From Metellina segmentata (lineage: Eukaryota; Arthropoda; Arachnida; Araneae; Tetragnathidae): DNA of 64,000 bases. Location of the stretch: the NCBI GenBank assembly GCA_947359465.1, contig OX375883.1:96050293-96114292 (forward strand). Direction: 5' to 3'. The position numbers and the translations under genes are program-made. Of this stretch, positions 51,521 to 62,176 are shown one piece after another. The stretch's first letter is position 1. Each line of letters opens with the position of its first letter. The notes beneath the pieces are model-generated. The model was given only the letters and a program-made list of their open reading frames with translations. It searched no databases and was not told the origin of the DNA.

Positions 51521-52454
51521 CTCACCATTCTTAATCAAGCAACCGTTGCTTAATTGTTTCCCCAAAAGCAGAACTCATATAACTTTTACTTTACACTACA
51601 TGACGTCACTATGTGTTCTAAGAGGAAAAAATCAAAGTCCAAATGTAAACACTTTGTGACGTCACATTTGATGTTGCCACTGACCAGTACAGAAACTTCC
51701 ATGTAATTAATAAATTCAAAAATGAAACAACTCATCTCCAAAATTAAAAGATGAAGCAAAAAAAAAAAACTCAACTCCATTCCTAGAAAATATAATTTAT
51801 TTTAAAATATCAGAAGCAGGACACCTACACCTCAACTTTAGATGCACAGTGAAATCGGAGAAAAAAATTCAGGTCCCGAATGTAAACAAACCGAGTGTTG
51901 CCATTCCCAATCAAATAAACTTCCCTGTTGCCATTCAACAGTAGATAACCTAAAAAAAACTGAAACCAAAAACTAACAACTCAACCATAATGTTTTTATT
52001 CAGCAGCAGGACTCCCACTCAACTCAACAGTCAATACGTCACTTCCGTTTGTGTTGACGTCACATGGCCACGCGTTTCTTTTGAGGACCTCTGCTTACTA
52101 CTAAGGTCAGAACACAAGGAACAGTTGACATTGGTGGTCAATTTGGAGGGCATTCCGAAGAATCAAGCATCTGGCGTTTCGTCATGTTTGTTGTACTTTG
52201 GAGGTTAATGAGTTGTGAATGTTACTGACTTGTCTCCACATCTTGTAGTAGGGAGGCAACAAAATCCTCGAAAAAGAGTTCCCTGATACTGTCACAAAAA
52301 TATCCCTTATTTTACAATTCCCTAAAGAAATGTTGTGATCCGTGAATGGTATCCGTGATTGGTAAATGAATCAAGCATTAGAATTTTTTTTATCTATATT
52401 CAGATTAAAATCTTTATTTAAAATTCCTAAAGTAGCGAGAAATTCATCCATTCT
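51521..52454. other. No gene seen
   Basis: Repeated phrases link neighbouring stretches: TGACGTCAC near 51600, 51657 and 52053, and TGTTGCCA near 51672, 51896 and 51926. This suggests local duplication of a non-coding unit. No coding signal is seen. Confidence 0.4.
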
Positions 52455-52745
52455 GAAAAGGTCAATGACAGCTTTGCGTGTGTCGGCTCGCGGTGTATGC
52501 GCGGACGCACCTACATATATGACGTGTTTCCGTTTGTGCTGGGAGCGCCAGGGATTCAAAATACGCGTCTGGGGTGTCGCAAAAGGAACGGTAACACAAC
52601 CGGTCGTCTAAGTACTGCTGTGCGGTAAGTGAGCCAGAAATGACTACCAAAGGGGTCAGGCTATCAAAGGAGATGGCACACTTGACCTTAACGCCCTGTT
52701 GTGGCATGCGACAGGATTCCCACGCTCCCCTGGATGCCTCCATAT
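52455..52745 (-). pseudogene. Tc1-like transposase relic
   Basis: A minus-strand frame reads VKVKCAISFDSLTPLVVI, then LTAQQYLDDRL. This matches the block between the first and second catalytic residues of Tc1 transposases. The rest has been lost, and an unrelated frame follows. Confidence 0.65.
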
Positions 52746-52925
52746 ACGTTTGTGGTTGTCGTCAAGACACAATAGGAAACTTCCGACACCAAAGACTATA
52801 CGTCCCCAGTCAGCGCCATTCCAAGTTAATCGAGCCCGGCACAATTCCTTGTTGGTCTTTGGTTAGACCGAGTTTCGAACTTGCAGCACTCCGGTTCCTA
52901 ATTCACTGCTCTTTCAACAGGCTAC
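52745..52925 (-). mobile_element. SINE family 2, diverged
   Basis: On the minus strand it runs GTAGCCTGTTGAAAGAG, ACCGGAGTGCTGCAAGTTCG, AAACTCGGTCTAACCAAAGA. The B-box-like GCAAGTTCGAAACTC is clear. Same order as 60035-60255. Confidence 0.55.
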
Positions 52926-53280
52926 CGCAGCCACTATCCATAAAAGCAAACAGCAGTTGTGAATTTTTTTTTACAAACATCAACAAGGCTAAACTTGATA
53001 TGTGTGAACAGAGTGGTCCAAACATGACCAAAAATCCCTAAGTATAGAACCTACCAGGGACATGTGAATGTATATTGTAAAATCTGTATGATGCAGTAAA
53101 GCTTATCTGCTCGTTACTAGTACGATTAAATATCATTCATTGATTTGCCTCATAACTTCTAAAGCTACTTATTTTTTTTAAAGTTACGAAACATTTGTTA
53201 AATTTTAGCACTTGCTTAAAATTAGACACTTTTCATGGAAAGTATGGGGATTGTTAAATATTTACCTAAACATCACAATC
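52926..53280. other. No gene seen
   Basis: AT-rich flank between SINE-2 and a LINE tail; no frame or repeat recognised. Confidence 0.4.
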
Positions 53281-53336
53281 ACCTTGTTGGGCTTGAGCCT
53301 GTAGCTGGTCGTCAATATTTGTATTTGTATTTGTAT
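53281..53336 (+). mobile_element. LINE 3' tail only
   Basis: ACCTTGTTGGGCTTGAGCCT and a TATTTG repeat match the 3' ends at 1167 and 35864. It is an extremely 5'-truncated copy just 3' of the zinc-finger ORF on the other strand. Confidence 0.8.
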
Positions 53337-53387
53337 AGAAGAAATAAATGAAGCACACAATGCTTTGGGATGTCTACAAAAATGGCG

Positions 53388-54548
53388 TCAAACACTTGAA
53401 ACAAGTTTTTGTCTCTCATGGATAAGCACATGCCTCTGCAATGTCGAACTTTGTGAAAATCCTTTCTTGCATATTTCACACTCGTACGGCTTTTCACCCG
53501 AGTGAACACGTCCATGTCTTCGTAAGTCCGAGTTCTGCAAAAATTTTCTATTACATATTTCACAAGAAAAGGGCTTCTCACCTGTGTGGATGCGCTTATG
53601 TTTTACTAAATTATTCTTCACCTTGAATATTTTTTTGCACACTTCACACTCATACCGTTTCTCAACAGAGTGGATACGCACATGCGATCTTAAATGCGAA
53701 CTGCAGGAAAACGCTTTGTTACATATTTCACATGCAAAGGGTTTCTCGCCTGCATGGTTGCGTCTATGTGTCAATAAATAATTATTTTCCGAAAATGTTT
53801 TTTTGCACACTTCACACTCGTACGGCTTTTCACCAGTGTGACTACGAGCATGTGATCGCAAATGTGAACTGCAAGAAAACACCCTGTTACATATTTCACA
53901 TGTAAAGGGTTTCTCCCCTGTGTGGATGCGTCTATGAATCACTAAACGATTCTTTTCTGAAAATGTTTTCTTGCACACTTCACACTCATATGGCTTCTCT
54001 CCAGTGTGGATGCGTCTATGTGATCGTAAGTGTGAACTGTGCGAAAAGGCTTTCTTACATACTTCACAGATAAAAGGTTTCTCACCCGTGTGGATGCGTC
54101 TATGCAAAACTAAATGATTTTTTTCCGAAAATGGTTTCTTGCACACTTCACATTCGTACGGCTTCTCTCCTGTGTGGACACGTTTATGCGATCGTAAGTG
54201 TGAACTCTGTGAAAATCCTTTCTTACATACATCACAGATAAAAGGCTTCTCACCCGAGTGAACTCGCATATGGGTCACTAAATATAACATCCGCGAAAAT
54301 GTTTTCTTACACATTTCACACTCAAACGGTTTCCCTTGTGTGTGGATACGTTCGTGTTTTCGTAGGGACGAACTTTGTGTAAACCATTTGTTACATATTT
54401 CACAGTTAAAAGGCTTCTCACCAGTGTGGACTCGCATATGGGTTATTAGATGGCACTTTTGCGAAAATATTTTCTTGCACACATGACACTCATGAGGTGT
54501 CTCACTGCTGTGCATTTGCATATTGCAATCCATTTTCTCTCCTAGCAT
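53388..54548 (-). CDS. C2H2 zinc-finger protein, thirteen fingers
   Basis: 386 residues: a short leader ([19 protein letters not shown]), then thirteen tandem C2H2 fingers with TGEKP-type linkers and a short tail after LIHERQK. All thirteen have both Cys and both His. Linker deviations are QGKP after finger 2, AGEKP after finger 9 and VEKR after finger 10. From finger 5 on, fingers alternate between ECEVCKK..F and CEICN..F..SSHLRSH types, so the array grew by two-finger units. No KRAB, BTB or ZAD is visible; an upstream exon could supply one. The class normally binds DNA in the nucleus. Its nearest paralogue here is the ORF at 19479-20033, whose leader and first finger are similar. Confidence 0.85.
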   Translation of the reverse strand: MLGEKMDCNMQMHSSETPHECHVCKKIFSQKCHLITHMRVHTGEKPFNCEICNKWFTQSSSLRKHERIHTQGKPFECEMCKKTFSRMLYLVTHMRVHSGEKPFICDVCKKGFSQSSHLRSHKRVHTGEKPYECEVCKKPFSEKNHLVLHRRIHTGEKPFICEVCKKAFSHSSHLRSHRRIHTGEKPYECEVCKKTFSEKNRLVIHRRIHTGEKPFTCEICNRVFSCSSHLRSHARSHTGEKPYECEVCKKTFSENNYLLTHRRNHAGEKPFACEICNKAFSCSSHLRSHVRIHSVEKRYECEVCKKIFKVKNNLVKHKRIHTGEKPFSCEICNRKFLQNSDLRRHGRVHSGEKPYECEICKKGFSQSSTLQRHVLIHERQKLVSSV

Positions 54549-55198
54549 TTCGTTGAAGGCAAGTACATTGCTTTAGTTTCGCACAAATATGGTGTCCACC
54601 AATTTCTGATGGATGTGGGCAGTTTCTAAAGTTTGGTGTAAAGTGCTTGAACAATAAAATTTTTTCTCTGCACTGCAATTGTTGATGGTAATTCAAATTA
54701 AATCTATTTCAAAACATTTTGCTGCAAATTTCACAAGTCTTCTATATTTTGGTATTAGGACTAGATTTTGAAAACATCATTGCTGGCTGTGAGACATTTT
54801 CAATGCCTTTGGGGGACTGCTTCAAATATGCTGTTTCTCCAAGTTGCACATTGTGTTCTGTAATATCTGCATCAAGCATTCTTCTAGCTCTAAATCTTTT
54901 CTGGGACAATATATATAATTTCATTGCATATTACACTGATTTTTCCAACATGTTTTCTCTGTTTAGGATCGTATCAAAAGTTTCCGTAACCCTGAAAAAT
55001 GAAACATTTTATGAGCGTGACTAGGAAATGCTGCATAAAATAATTGCCTTACAGTGTTAGAAACAATAGTTAATATTTGTAATTCATAACATTGATAACT
55101 AACTAACTCAAGAAAAAAAAACTGCTTAGGAGTGAAAACTGAAACTATTTATGTACGCGCAAACTTTGATTAAGAAATGCTGCAATAAAATAATTGGC
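54549..55198. other. Upstream flank of the zinc-finger ORF
   Basis: The minus-strand promoter or an upstream exon would lie here. A short direct repeat (GAAATGCTGCATAAAATAAT at about 55026, GAAATGCTGCAATAAAATAA at about 55173) is present. No exon could be recognised. Confidence 0.4.
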
Positions 55199-55202
55199 AT
55201 AC

Positions 55203-55561
55203 TGTAACATATATGTTTTAAGCACCCAACTGTTGGTTTCGAAAGAGACCAATAGATGGCGCCTGGGAGGTTCCTCCGCCAATGCGCAGTTAAGTTGCGC
55301 AGATGTATTTTCAAGGGAGCCCCGGATGTACGAAAAGTGAAGTGTGATGTGAAGCTTTGATGTGAAAAGACGCGATCCGACTCAGTCGCGGCCTTCATGT
55401 ATATAGAGTCAATGATTGCTGTTAATAAATCGCAGTAATTACGACCAGGCAGTCCTGTCGATTTATTTTAATCCACCACCCACACACATATTCGTAAGTT
55501 GCCCGGCGCTCGAGTTGAATAATGCTGCAAAAGGTTCCTTCAGCCCAGCCGAGCACTTACA
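55203..55561 (+). repeat. Gypsy 5' LTR
   Basis: 359 bp from TGTAACATATATG to CACTTACA. The right LTR (58225-58583) has the same length; by eye I find two differences. TSD ATAC precedes it (55199-55202) and follows the right LTR. It contains a TATA-like TATATAGAGTC and AATAAA in TTAATAAATCGCAG. Confidence 0.92.
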
Positions 55562-56726
55562 TTGGCGCCCAACGTGGGGCCGGATTGATGAATTGACGGA
55601 AATGGTGCCTGGAAATCGCTGGTAGTGTTCCGCAGAAGCAACACTTTACAGTCTGGAGATCGCGGCAAATCGGGAAAAGCGTTCGCTTGGATTTGCCTAC
55701 ACGTGGAATTGACGGGAAGCGGTCGCTTGGAGTCGTCGCACGTGGAAAGAGAGCCATTCTACAGGAAAGTGATAATCCGGAACATCGTCTTTCTTGGACC
55801 CAGATAAGAAATTTGATTGATTTTTCAAATTGTCTAACTTTGTGAATTTAGTGTGATTCAAGTTTCGATTTAACTTTAACTTGTATAACTTTGTAAAGTT
55901 AGTGTGTTTCAAGTTTCGATTTAACTTCAACTTGAAAATTTATCGATTTAGAGTGATTCAAGTTTCGATTTAACTTCAGCTTGAAAATTTATCGATTTAG
56001 TGTGATTCAAGTTTTGATTTAACTTCAACTTGCATAAATTGGTAATTAGAAGTGCTGCATCGCATATGAATCGGAATTGGTTTTGAATTATATGAGTTAA
56101 AATTGCTTCATGATATATGAGAGACTAGGGAGTAAGATTTATAGTGTTAATATTTTTGTGTTCTCTTTTTAATTAGAAATGCTGCATCGCATAGGAATCT
56201 CAATTATTGTGTTTCAAGTTTCGATTTAACTTCAGCTTGAAAATTTATCGATTTAGTGTGATTCAAGTTTCGATTTAACTTCAACTTGCATAAATTGGTA
56301 GTTAGAAATGCTGCATCGCATATGAATCGGAATTCGTTTTGAATTATTTGAGTTAAAATTGCTTCATGATATATGAGAGACTAGGGAGTAAGATTTATAG
56401 TGTTAATATTTTTGTGTTCTCTCTTTAATTAGAAATGCTGCATCGCATATGAATCTCAATTATTTTGAATTATATGAGTTATAATGGTTACATGATATAT
56501 GAGGCTAAGGTATAAGATTTAGTGCATATGTATTGTGTGTTCTATCTTTTTAGGGTATAAGATTTAGTGCTAGTATTGTGTGTTCTCTTTTAGAGTATAG
56601 GATTTATTGCATATATTTTTGTCGTTCATATATATTGTATGAAATCTAGTACTTTCGTTTAGTCATTTAAAAATCTATTTTCAAAATTCATTGTAAGAGG
56701 AACCTCTAATTGGTTAAAAGCTGGTT
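55562..56726 (+). other. Gypsy leader: primer-binding site and tandem repeats
   Basis: TGGCGCCCAACGTGGGGC starts at 55563, directly after the LTR, as a tRNA primer-binding site. From 55850 to about 56600 the leader has nested repeats: a roughly 55-bp unit (GATTCAAGTTTCGATTTAAC) about five times and a longer unit containing GAAATGCTGCATCGCATATG three times. No gene is present until the ORF at 56727. Confidence 0.85.
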
Positions 56727-58229
56727 TTGAAAACAAAAATGACATTTTTGGCTAAAGGTAGACGGGAGGATCTTAGGATCCTAGCAGAGGAACTAGGGGA
56801 GGTCTTAAGAGAAAATCTAAAAATCTTTGAGCTAAAGGATATTATTGTCAATTCAGAGCATTATGAAGAAACATTCGCAAAAGAACTCCTGAAAACAATC
56901 ATAGAGAACAGAGAATCTGAAAGGGAAAGAACTTTTGAACTGGAGAAATCCGAAAAGGAAAGAACTTGTGAACTGAAGAAAGCCGAAAAGGAAAGAACTT
57001 TTGAACTGGAGAAAGCCGAAAAGGAAAGAACTTTTGAACTGGAGAAAGCCGAAAAGGAAAGAGCTTTTGAACTGGAGAAAGCCGAAAAGAAAAGAGCCTT
57101 TGAACTGGAGAAAGCCGAAAAGGAAAGAGTTTTTGAACTCGAAAAGCTAAAGATGCAACTTGAAGCTCAGTCTATGAATTTGACCACAGAAACTGGGCTC
57201 AAGGGAGACTGGTTTTTCGGCGATAGTCCTCGCCACAAATACCCATTTGCAGAACAAATGAAATCTGTGTCATTTAAGAAATTCGGAAACGAGATTAAAA
57301 TTAATTCGTGCTCACTTCGAGAGGTGGAAGGCCTTGCCCTTACGTCAACTCAGCGTGAAACGATGAACTGTCTCCTTAACGAGTATGAAAGGTCTTTTCA
57401 TCCAGGGGGAGAGGCTACCCCTTTCATTGAACACCGGATAGACACTATGGACCATCCACCTGTTGCAGTACCTCCGTACAGAGTTTCCCCAGTAAAGAAA
57501 AGTATAATGAAAAACGAGATAGAGAGAATGTTGGAAGAAGGCATAATTGAGGACTGCGAGTCACCATATGCGGCTCCTGTGGTTCTGTTCCCAAAACCAA
57601 ATGGAACCTACAGATTTTGCGTTGATTATCGCAAACTGAATGCCATTACGAAGACTGATACCTATCCTCTTCCACTCATTGACGACTTGCTCCACGAAGC
57701 CAAGCATACATCCTACATGTCAACGATTGACTTGCGAGCGGGTTACCATCAAGTTAACGTGGCAGTTACAGACTGTGACAAGACTGCTTTCACCTGTCCA
57801 TTTGGCTCTTACCGTTTTATCAGGATGCCTTTCGGGCTGAAAAACGCACCAGCAACCTTCCAAAGACAAGACCAGAGAAAAGCCTGTGTGGATAAGGGAA
57901 GAAGTTCAGGACCGAGCTTTTCTCCGGGCGATTCTGTTTGGGTGACACTCCACCCTGTTAGTAATGCCAAAAAGAAACGAACAAGCAAGTTCATGCCTCG
58001 GAGGGACGGTCCCTATGTCATTCTCACTCAGCGATCACCTACTACTTATCAAATTGCCAATCCAGACTCTCCTGAAGTCTCAATGGGAGTTTATCACTCA
58101 TCGGCTTTAAGACCTTGCCTTGATTCCGATGCTCGGCCTTTGACGCCCTTACGAAAGCGTGGGCGTCTAAAGCGAAAGCATGCTGGTTCCTTGCCGGGAC
58201 GTCGGCGAAACCAGAGGGGGAGTATGTAA
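56727..58229 (+). CDS. Gypsy polyprotein, internally deleted but in one frame
   Basis: 500 residues. Residues 1-63 are a gag-like start. Residues 64-141 are a coiled coil of seven 11-residue repeats (ELEKAEKERTF type). Residues 215-380 are RT up to the palm: CVDYRKLNAIT, TIDLRAGYHQV, MPFGLKNAPATFQR. The sequence then jumps at about residue 381 to the integrase C-terminal domain (FSPGDSVWVTLHP, TTYQIANP). Lost: most gag, protease, the YxDD box, RNase H and the integrase core. So the element is non-autonomous, but the surviving frame has no stop. It ends in GRRRNQRGSM at the polypurine tract and the right LTR. A promoter in the 5' LTR could drive it. Confidence 0.85.
   Translation: MKTKMTFLAKGRREDLRILAEELGEVLRENLKIFELKDIIVNSEHYEETFAKELLKTIIENRESERERTFELEKSEKERTCELKKAEKERTFELEKAEKERTFELEKAEKERAFELEKAEKKRAFELEKAEKERVFELEKLKMQLEAQSMNLTTETGLKGDWFFGDSPRHKYPFAEQMKSVSFKKFGNEIKINSCSLREVEGLALTSTQRETMNCLLNEYERSFHPGGEATPFIEHRIDTMDHPPVAVPPYRVSPVKKSIMKNEIERMLEEGIIEDCESPYAAPVVLFPKPNGTYRFCVDYRKLNAITKTDTYPLPLIDDLLHEAKHTSYMSTIDLRAGYHQVNVAVTDCDKTAFTCPFGSYRFIRMPFGLKNAPATFQRQDQRKACVDKGRSSGPSFSPGDSVWVTLHPVSNAKKKRTSKFMPRRDGPYVILTQRSPTTYQIANPDSPEVSMGVYHSSALRPCLDSDARPLTPLRKRGRLKRKHAGSLPGRRRNQRGSM
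56937..57150 (+). repeat. 33-bp tandem repeat inside the gypsy ORF
   Basis: Seven units of TTTGAACTGGAGAAAGCCGA plus AAAGGAAAGAACC-like sequence encode the 11-residue repeat. Copies differ by few bases, so expansion is recent. Confidence 0.9.
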
Positions 58230-58583
58230 CATATATGTTTTAAGCACCCAACTGTTGGTTTCGAAAGAGACCAATAGATGGCGCCTGGGAGGTTCCTCCT
58301 CCAATGCGCAGTTAAGTTGCGCAGATGTATTTTCAAGGGAGCCCCGGATGTACGAAAAGTGAAGTGTGATGTGAAGCTTTGATGTGAAAAGACGCGATCC
58401 GACTCAGTCGCGGCCTTCATGTATATAGAGTCAATGATTGCTGTTAATAAATCGCAGTAATTACGACCAGGCAGTCCTGTCGATTTATTTTAATCCACCA
58501 CCCACACACATATTCGTAAGTTGCCCGGCGCTCGAGTTGAATAATGCTGCAAAAGGTTCCTTCAGCCCAGCCGAGCACCTACA
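58225..58583 (+). repeat. Gypsy 3' LTR
   Basis: 359 bp, preceded by a polypurine tract (AGAGGGGGAGTA) and followed by the ATAC target duplication at 58584-58587. Differences from the 5' LTR seen by eye: CTCCTCC for CTCCGCC and CACCTACA for CACTTACA. Confidence 0.92.
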
Positions 58584-58587
58584 ATAC

Positions 58588-60034
58588 AATAATAGAAAGG
58601 ATAAATATTTAATAAATAATTCTAATAATTCTCAGAAACAAAGCACTTAGGAGTAACTTCAAGTCCTGGACCAAACTTTGGAAGAACACTTAGCATGGAC
58701 GAAGTGTAGAACATAAATATGAAACTTTATCATAAGAACAATTAAATTAATTTCTAACAATTAGTAACTTTTTTGTCTCTTGAGTACCTTTCTTTGTTAT
58801 TATTTGCTACTCATGGATTCTATTTATAAAATTATATTTTTTTACATAACTATCATTTTATATTTCTACAATTTCTCTTAATTTGGATCCAATTCTCAAG
58901 TTTGTTCTTCAGATCATTGATTTATGGAAACATTTGGAATGGTATCTATTATTGAGAACTTACATAAAATGTTTTAAATCATTCCATATAAGAAAGCTGA
59001 ATCTGGATGTTCCCCAGAAAGCAGTACTTGTTATGTTTCTAAAAAAATATTTATTGATAACTCAGTATGTGAACATATCTTATAATTTCTTGATGTGCGA
59101 AATAATTAACTTAAAACAAAGATTTAAGATGGAATATGATGGCAGATGTATACATATTAGTTTATTGTCTGTAAAAGTAAAGTTTAAGGGAGAGTAAGTT
59201 GAAAATTTCATTTAAAATATAAATATGCACAAAAATTGCTTTTGAAATGCATCAAATACGATCAATTTGATTCACAATGTAATGATCATCTGGACTCTCA
59301 CCTGATGTCATCATTTTAATTCGAATCTCATACAAAGTGACAATAAGTAGGTCCCTGAAAATATTATATGCCGTTATTAAGTTTTTTGAAATATGATTTA
59401 ACCAGAAGAAGCAACACAAACAGCCCGAAATCGAATTTGGGTTTCACAGCACAAGGTCTGGAAACGTAGCAGAGCGAACTCATAAATTGCAAAGTATTAT
59501 TCTAAAGTGTTTTCTAAAAAACTGAAGAAATAATGTAAATAACATTTAGCACATAATAAGGACAAAACAAATAACTTCATAGAGTAAAATATTAAATATC
59601 GCATTTTTTAATTTTTTTCTTAATCCATGTTTTTTTGGAAATGTTTTTTCAAATTTGAGTCTGCCAACCTTGATTTCTTTTCAGAACTTATATTCACAAG
59701 TAAAGCACTACTCAACATCATAAGCACAGCTTTTGTGAGAGACACATTTTTAAATATAACTATTGCCAGAAGATTTGGGCGATACTGTTCACAGGAGATT
59801 TGATATAAAGAGAAATCAAAACACGAGCACCACAACAAATTCAAAAGTATAACAAACAAATTAATCAACAAGTATTTCACACAGCTTATCAAAATGTAGA
59901 TAGTTCAAAGTGTTGCCAGAGGTACATGGGAAATAAAAGGTAAGTACTCATTTAATTAACATAGGCATGGTAAATAATTAACGCATGACAATTGGTAACT
60001 ATCCAAGTTCAATTCGTAAATGAGAGATCAGAGG
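58588..60034. other. No gene seen
   Basis: AT-rich intergenic DNA. The frames at 58883-59197 and 59620-59892 have no recognisable domain and are biased by base composition. Confidence 0.4.
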
Positions 60035-60255
60035 ATAACACAACTTTATTCTGATCCGGGTGACAAGGTCAGAACATAAGCTGTTATTTCACTCTCCAAA
60101 CTTCCACACCACATGAAATTGAGGAAAGACAGTTGAGTCGACAGCAGATTTAACATGCTCAAGCCCTCGTGAACACATGGTTTTTGGTCAGACCTAGTTT
60201 CGATCTCGCAACCCTCCGGTTACTAATCCGGTACTCTTTCAAACAGGGCTATTCA
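60035..60255 (-). mobile_element. SINE family 2 with SINE-1-like body
   Basis: From 60255 on the minus strand: AGCCCTGTTTGAAAGAGTAC, then GGGTTGCGAGATCGAAACTA (B box) and AAATCTGCTGTCGACTC. It then gives GTGTGGAAGTTTGGAGAGTG, the same body block as SINE-1. This joins a family 2 head to a family 1 type body. Confidence 0.6.
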
Positions 60256-60410
60256 TGTTGGCCTTGCGTGGTAGTTTAGACAGTAGGGTGCCAGAAAAGG
60301 TGTGACCTCGTCATCTGACCTCGATTCAATATCACATGTTACTGTCTTCAATCTTTCCCCTCAGATTTGACCCCGGATCGCCGCCTTTATACAGTTGTTA
60401 AGTACCATTT
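60256..60410 (+). mobile_element. SINE-1 body, diverged, plus strand
   Basis: TTGGCCTTGCGTGGTAGTTT, then GGGTGCCAGAAAAGGTGTGA, CTCGTCATCTGACC and GACCCCGGATCGCCG match the SINE-1 body in order with many substitutions. It abuts the minus-strand SINE-2 head to head. Confidence 0.6.
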
Positions 60411-60432
60411 AAATAAGAATTTAAAGAACCAT

Positions 60433-60656
60433 TGTAGCAATGATGTATACTGACACGGCTAGCTAACACTTAAATTGAATTTATTTACACACACATACAC
60501 TACAGAAATTACAAGATTTTCACGCACATAAAATATTCGGGACAGGGACATTTTTACTATCACATACTACAGCTTAGCTGCTGCTTGATCCAGGGTTGGA
60601 GTTACACTGTGTAAGTTTTTGTCAGTCCGCTAGGGGGCGTTGTTGGTTCCGTTACA
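60433..60656 (-). repeat. Gypsy 3' LTR (minus-strand element)
   Basis: On the minus strand it begins TGTAACGGAACC at 60656 straight after the polypurine tract GCCAGAGGGGGAGTC and ends GCTACA at 60433, with AATAAA at about 60480. The outer end is set by the terminal ACA and is provisional, since the other LTR is outside the window. Confidence 0.65.
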
Positions 60657-60700
60657 GACTCCCCCTCTGGCTCTGATGACGTCCCGACGATGAGCCAGGA

Positions 60701-62089
60701 TTATTTTTTTCTAGGGCAACCCCTTCTTCTTATGGGAGCTACATGCCCAGTGTCTCTCTTTACTTGGGGTTCATAGTAAGTTTTTAATGCTGACACATGA
60801 TAAGTTCCAAGAGTTTGGTCTGGACTGGCCGGGTCGGCAATATCATATGTTGTCGGCGATCGATTTGTGAGAACTACAAATCTCTGTGCATAAACTGGGG
60901 TTCTAAGCAGTCCAGCAGGTTTCTGGTTCGTTGGCTTATATCGATTGCATTCTGCACAGGTTTTGATATAATCAGAAATGTATTTCCTCATGCCTGTGAA
61001 AAAGTATCTGGAAGCAATCTTGTTGTAGGTGCCCTCCACACCATAATGACCGGCTGTAGGAGCGTCATGGTGCTCCTGCAGAACTCTCTGGCGTTCTTGA
61101 ATGGGGACTACGAGTTGAGCATATTCTGACTCAGTTTCAGGTGAGTAGCGATACAAGACACCCTCATTCATAATGTATCCTCGGCTGATGTAGTTTACAA
61201 AATTTTCGTCTTTATCATTACTCTCAAGGGAGTTAATAATTTTCTTTAGATCTGTATCTGCCAGCTGTTCTTTTCGAATATCACTAGACTTTCTTGTGGG
61301 TATATTGATAGATACGGCTTGCATCTCACAGTTTGTATCTTCATGTGAATATGTCGGTCTCGACAGCATATCAGCGACCACATTAGCTCTTCCTGGCGTA
61401 TATTCGATTTTCAGATTAAACGATTGGATCTTCAGAGCCCATCTTGCTAAACGTCCTGAGGGTGACTTAATGCTCAGAAGCCATTTAAGAGGTTGATGGT
61501 CTGAAGCAATGATAATTTCTTGATTCTCGATGTAACCTCGGAACTTTTCTAAGGCCCAAACTACTGCCAAAGCTTCCCGCTCAGTAGTCGAATAATTGCG
61601 TTCTGCTGGGATCAACAGACGACTAGCGTATTCAATCACATGTTCTTCTGGACCATTTCCTTGGAGAAGGACTGCGCCAAGGGCGTAGTTACTCGCATCT
61701 GTGCGAATTATGAAAGGCTTACATCCATCAGGTTGCTTTAACACAGGGGCTGTTGTCAAGCGTTCTTTTAGGGTTTCGAAAGCCTCTTGCTGTTCAAGAC
61801 CCCACGACCAATCGACTCTTTTCTTAGTTAAATTGCTAAGAGGTCGTGCTATGTCTGCAAAGTTCGGAACATATCTTCTGAACCATGAGCAGGTCTGTAA
61901 GAAAGACAGAAGTTCTTTCACATTAGTTGGAACTGGAATTCTTTGGATAGAAGCGATTTTCTCTTGATCGGCTTCAATTCCATCTCTTGTTATCCAGAAA
62001 CCCAAGTACTTAACACGATCACAGGAAAAATGGCATTTCTCTCTATTTGTGTGTGCGCGCATGAAGTTTAAAAAGAGAAAGTCTCTCAA
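60701..62089 (-). pseudogene. Gypsy RT end, RNase H and integrase (core deleted)
   Basis: Starts after a frameshift near 62140, where the YLDD box lies in between. It continues with KYLGFWITRDGIEAD, RNase H (FIIRTDASNYALGAVLLQ, SDHQPLKWLL) and the integrase zinc-binding domain (HHDAPTAGHYGVEGTYNKI, CAECNRYKP). At PVYAQR the sequence jumps directly to the integrase C-terminal part (TTYDIADPASP), so the DDE core is missing. 462 codons. Stop at 60701, just before the polypurine tract. Confidence 0.85.
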
Positions 62090-62176
62090 AAACAGTCTTT
62101 AGATCTTTTAAATGTTTGTCAAAAGTCTCTGATAAGATGACTATGTCATCCAAATATGAGAGTGCAAAAACATCTT

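Noticed and set aside
55126..55398. 90-codon minus-strand ORF repeated at 58094-58420
   Set aside because: It lies within the two gypsy LTRs; duplication reflects the LTR pair.
58883..59892. ORFs of 104 and 90 codons considered as small genes
   Set aside because: AT-rich composition, no domain, no neighbouring splice or repeat support.
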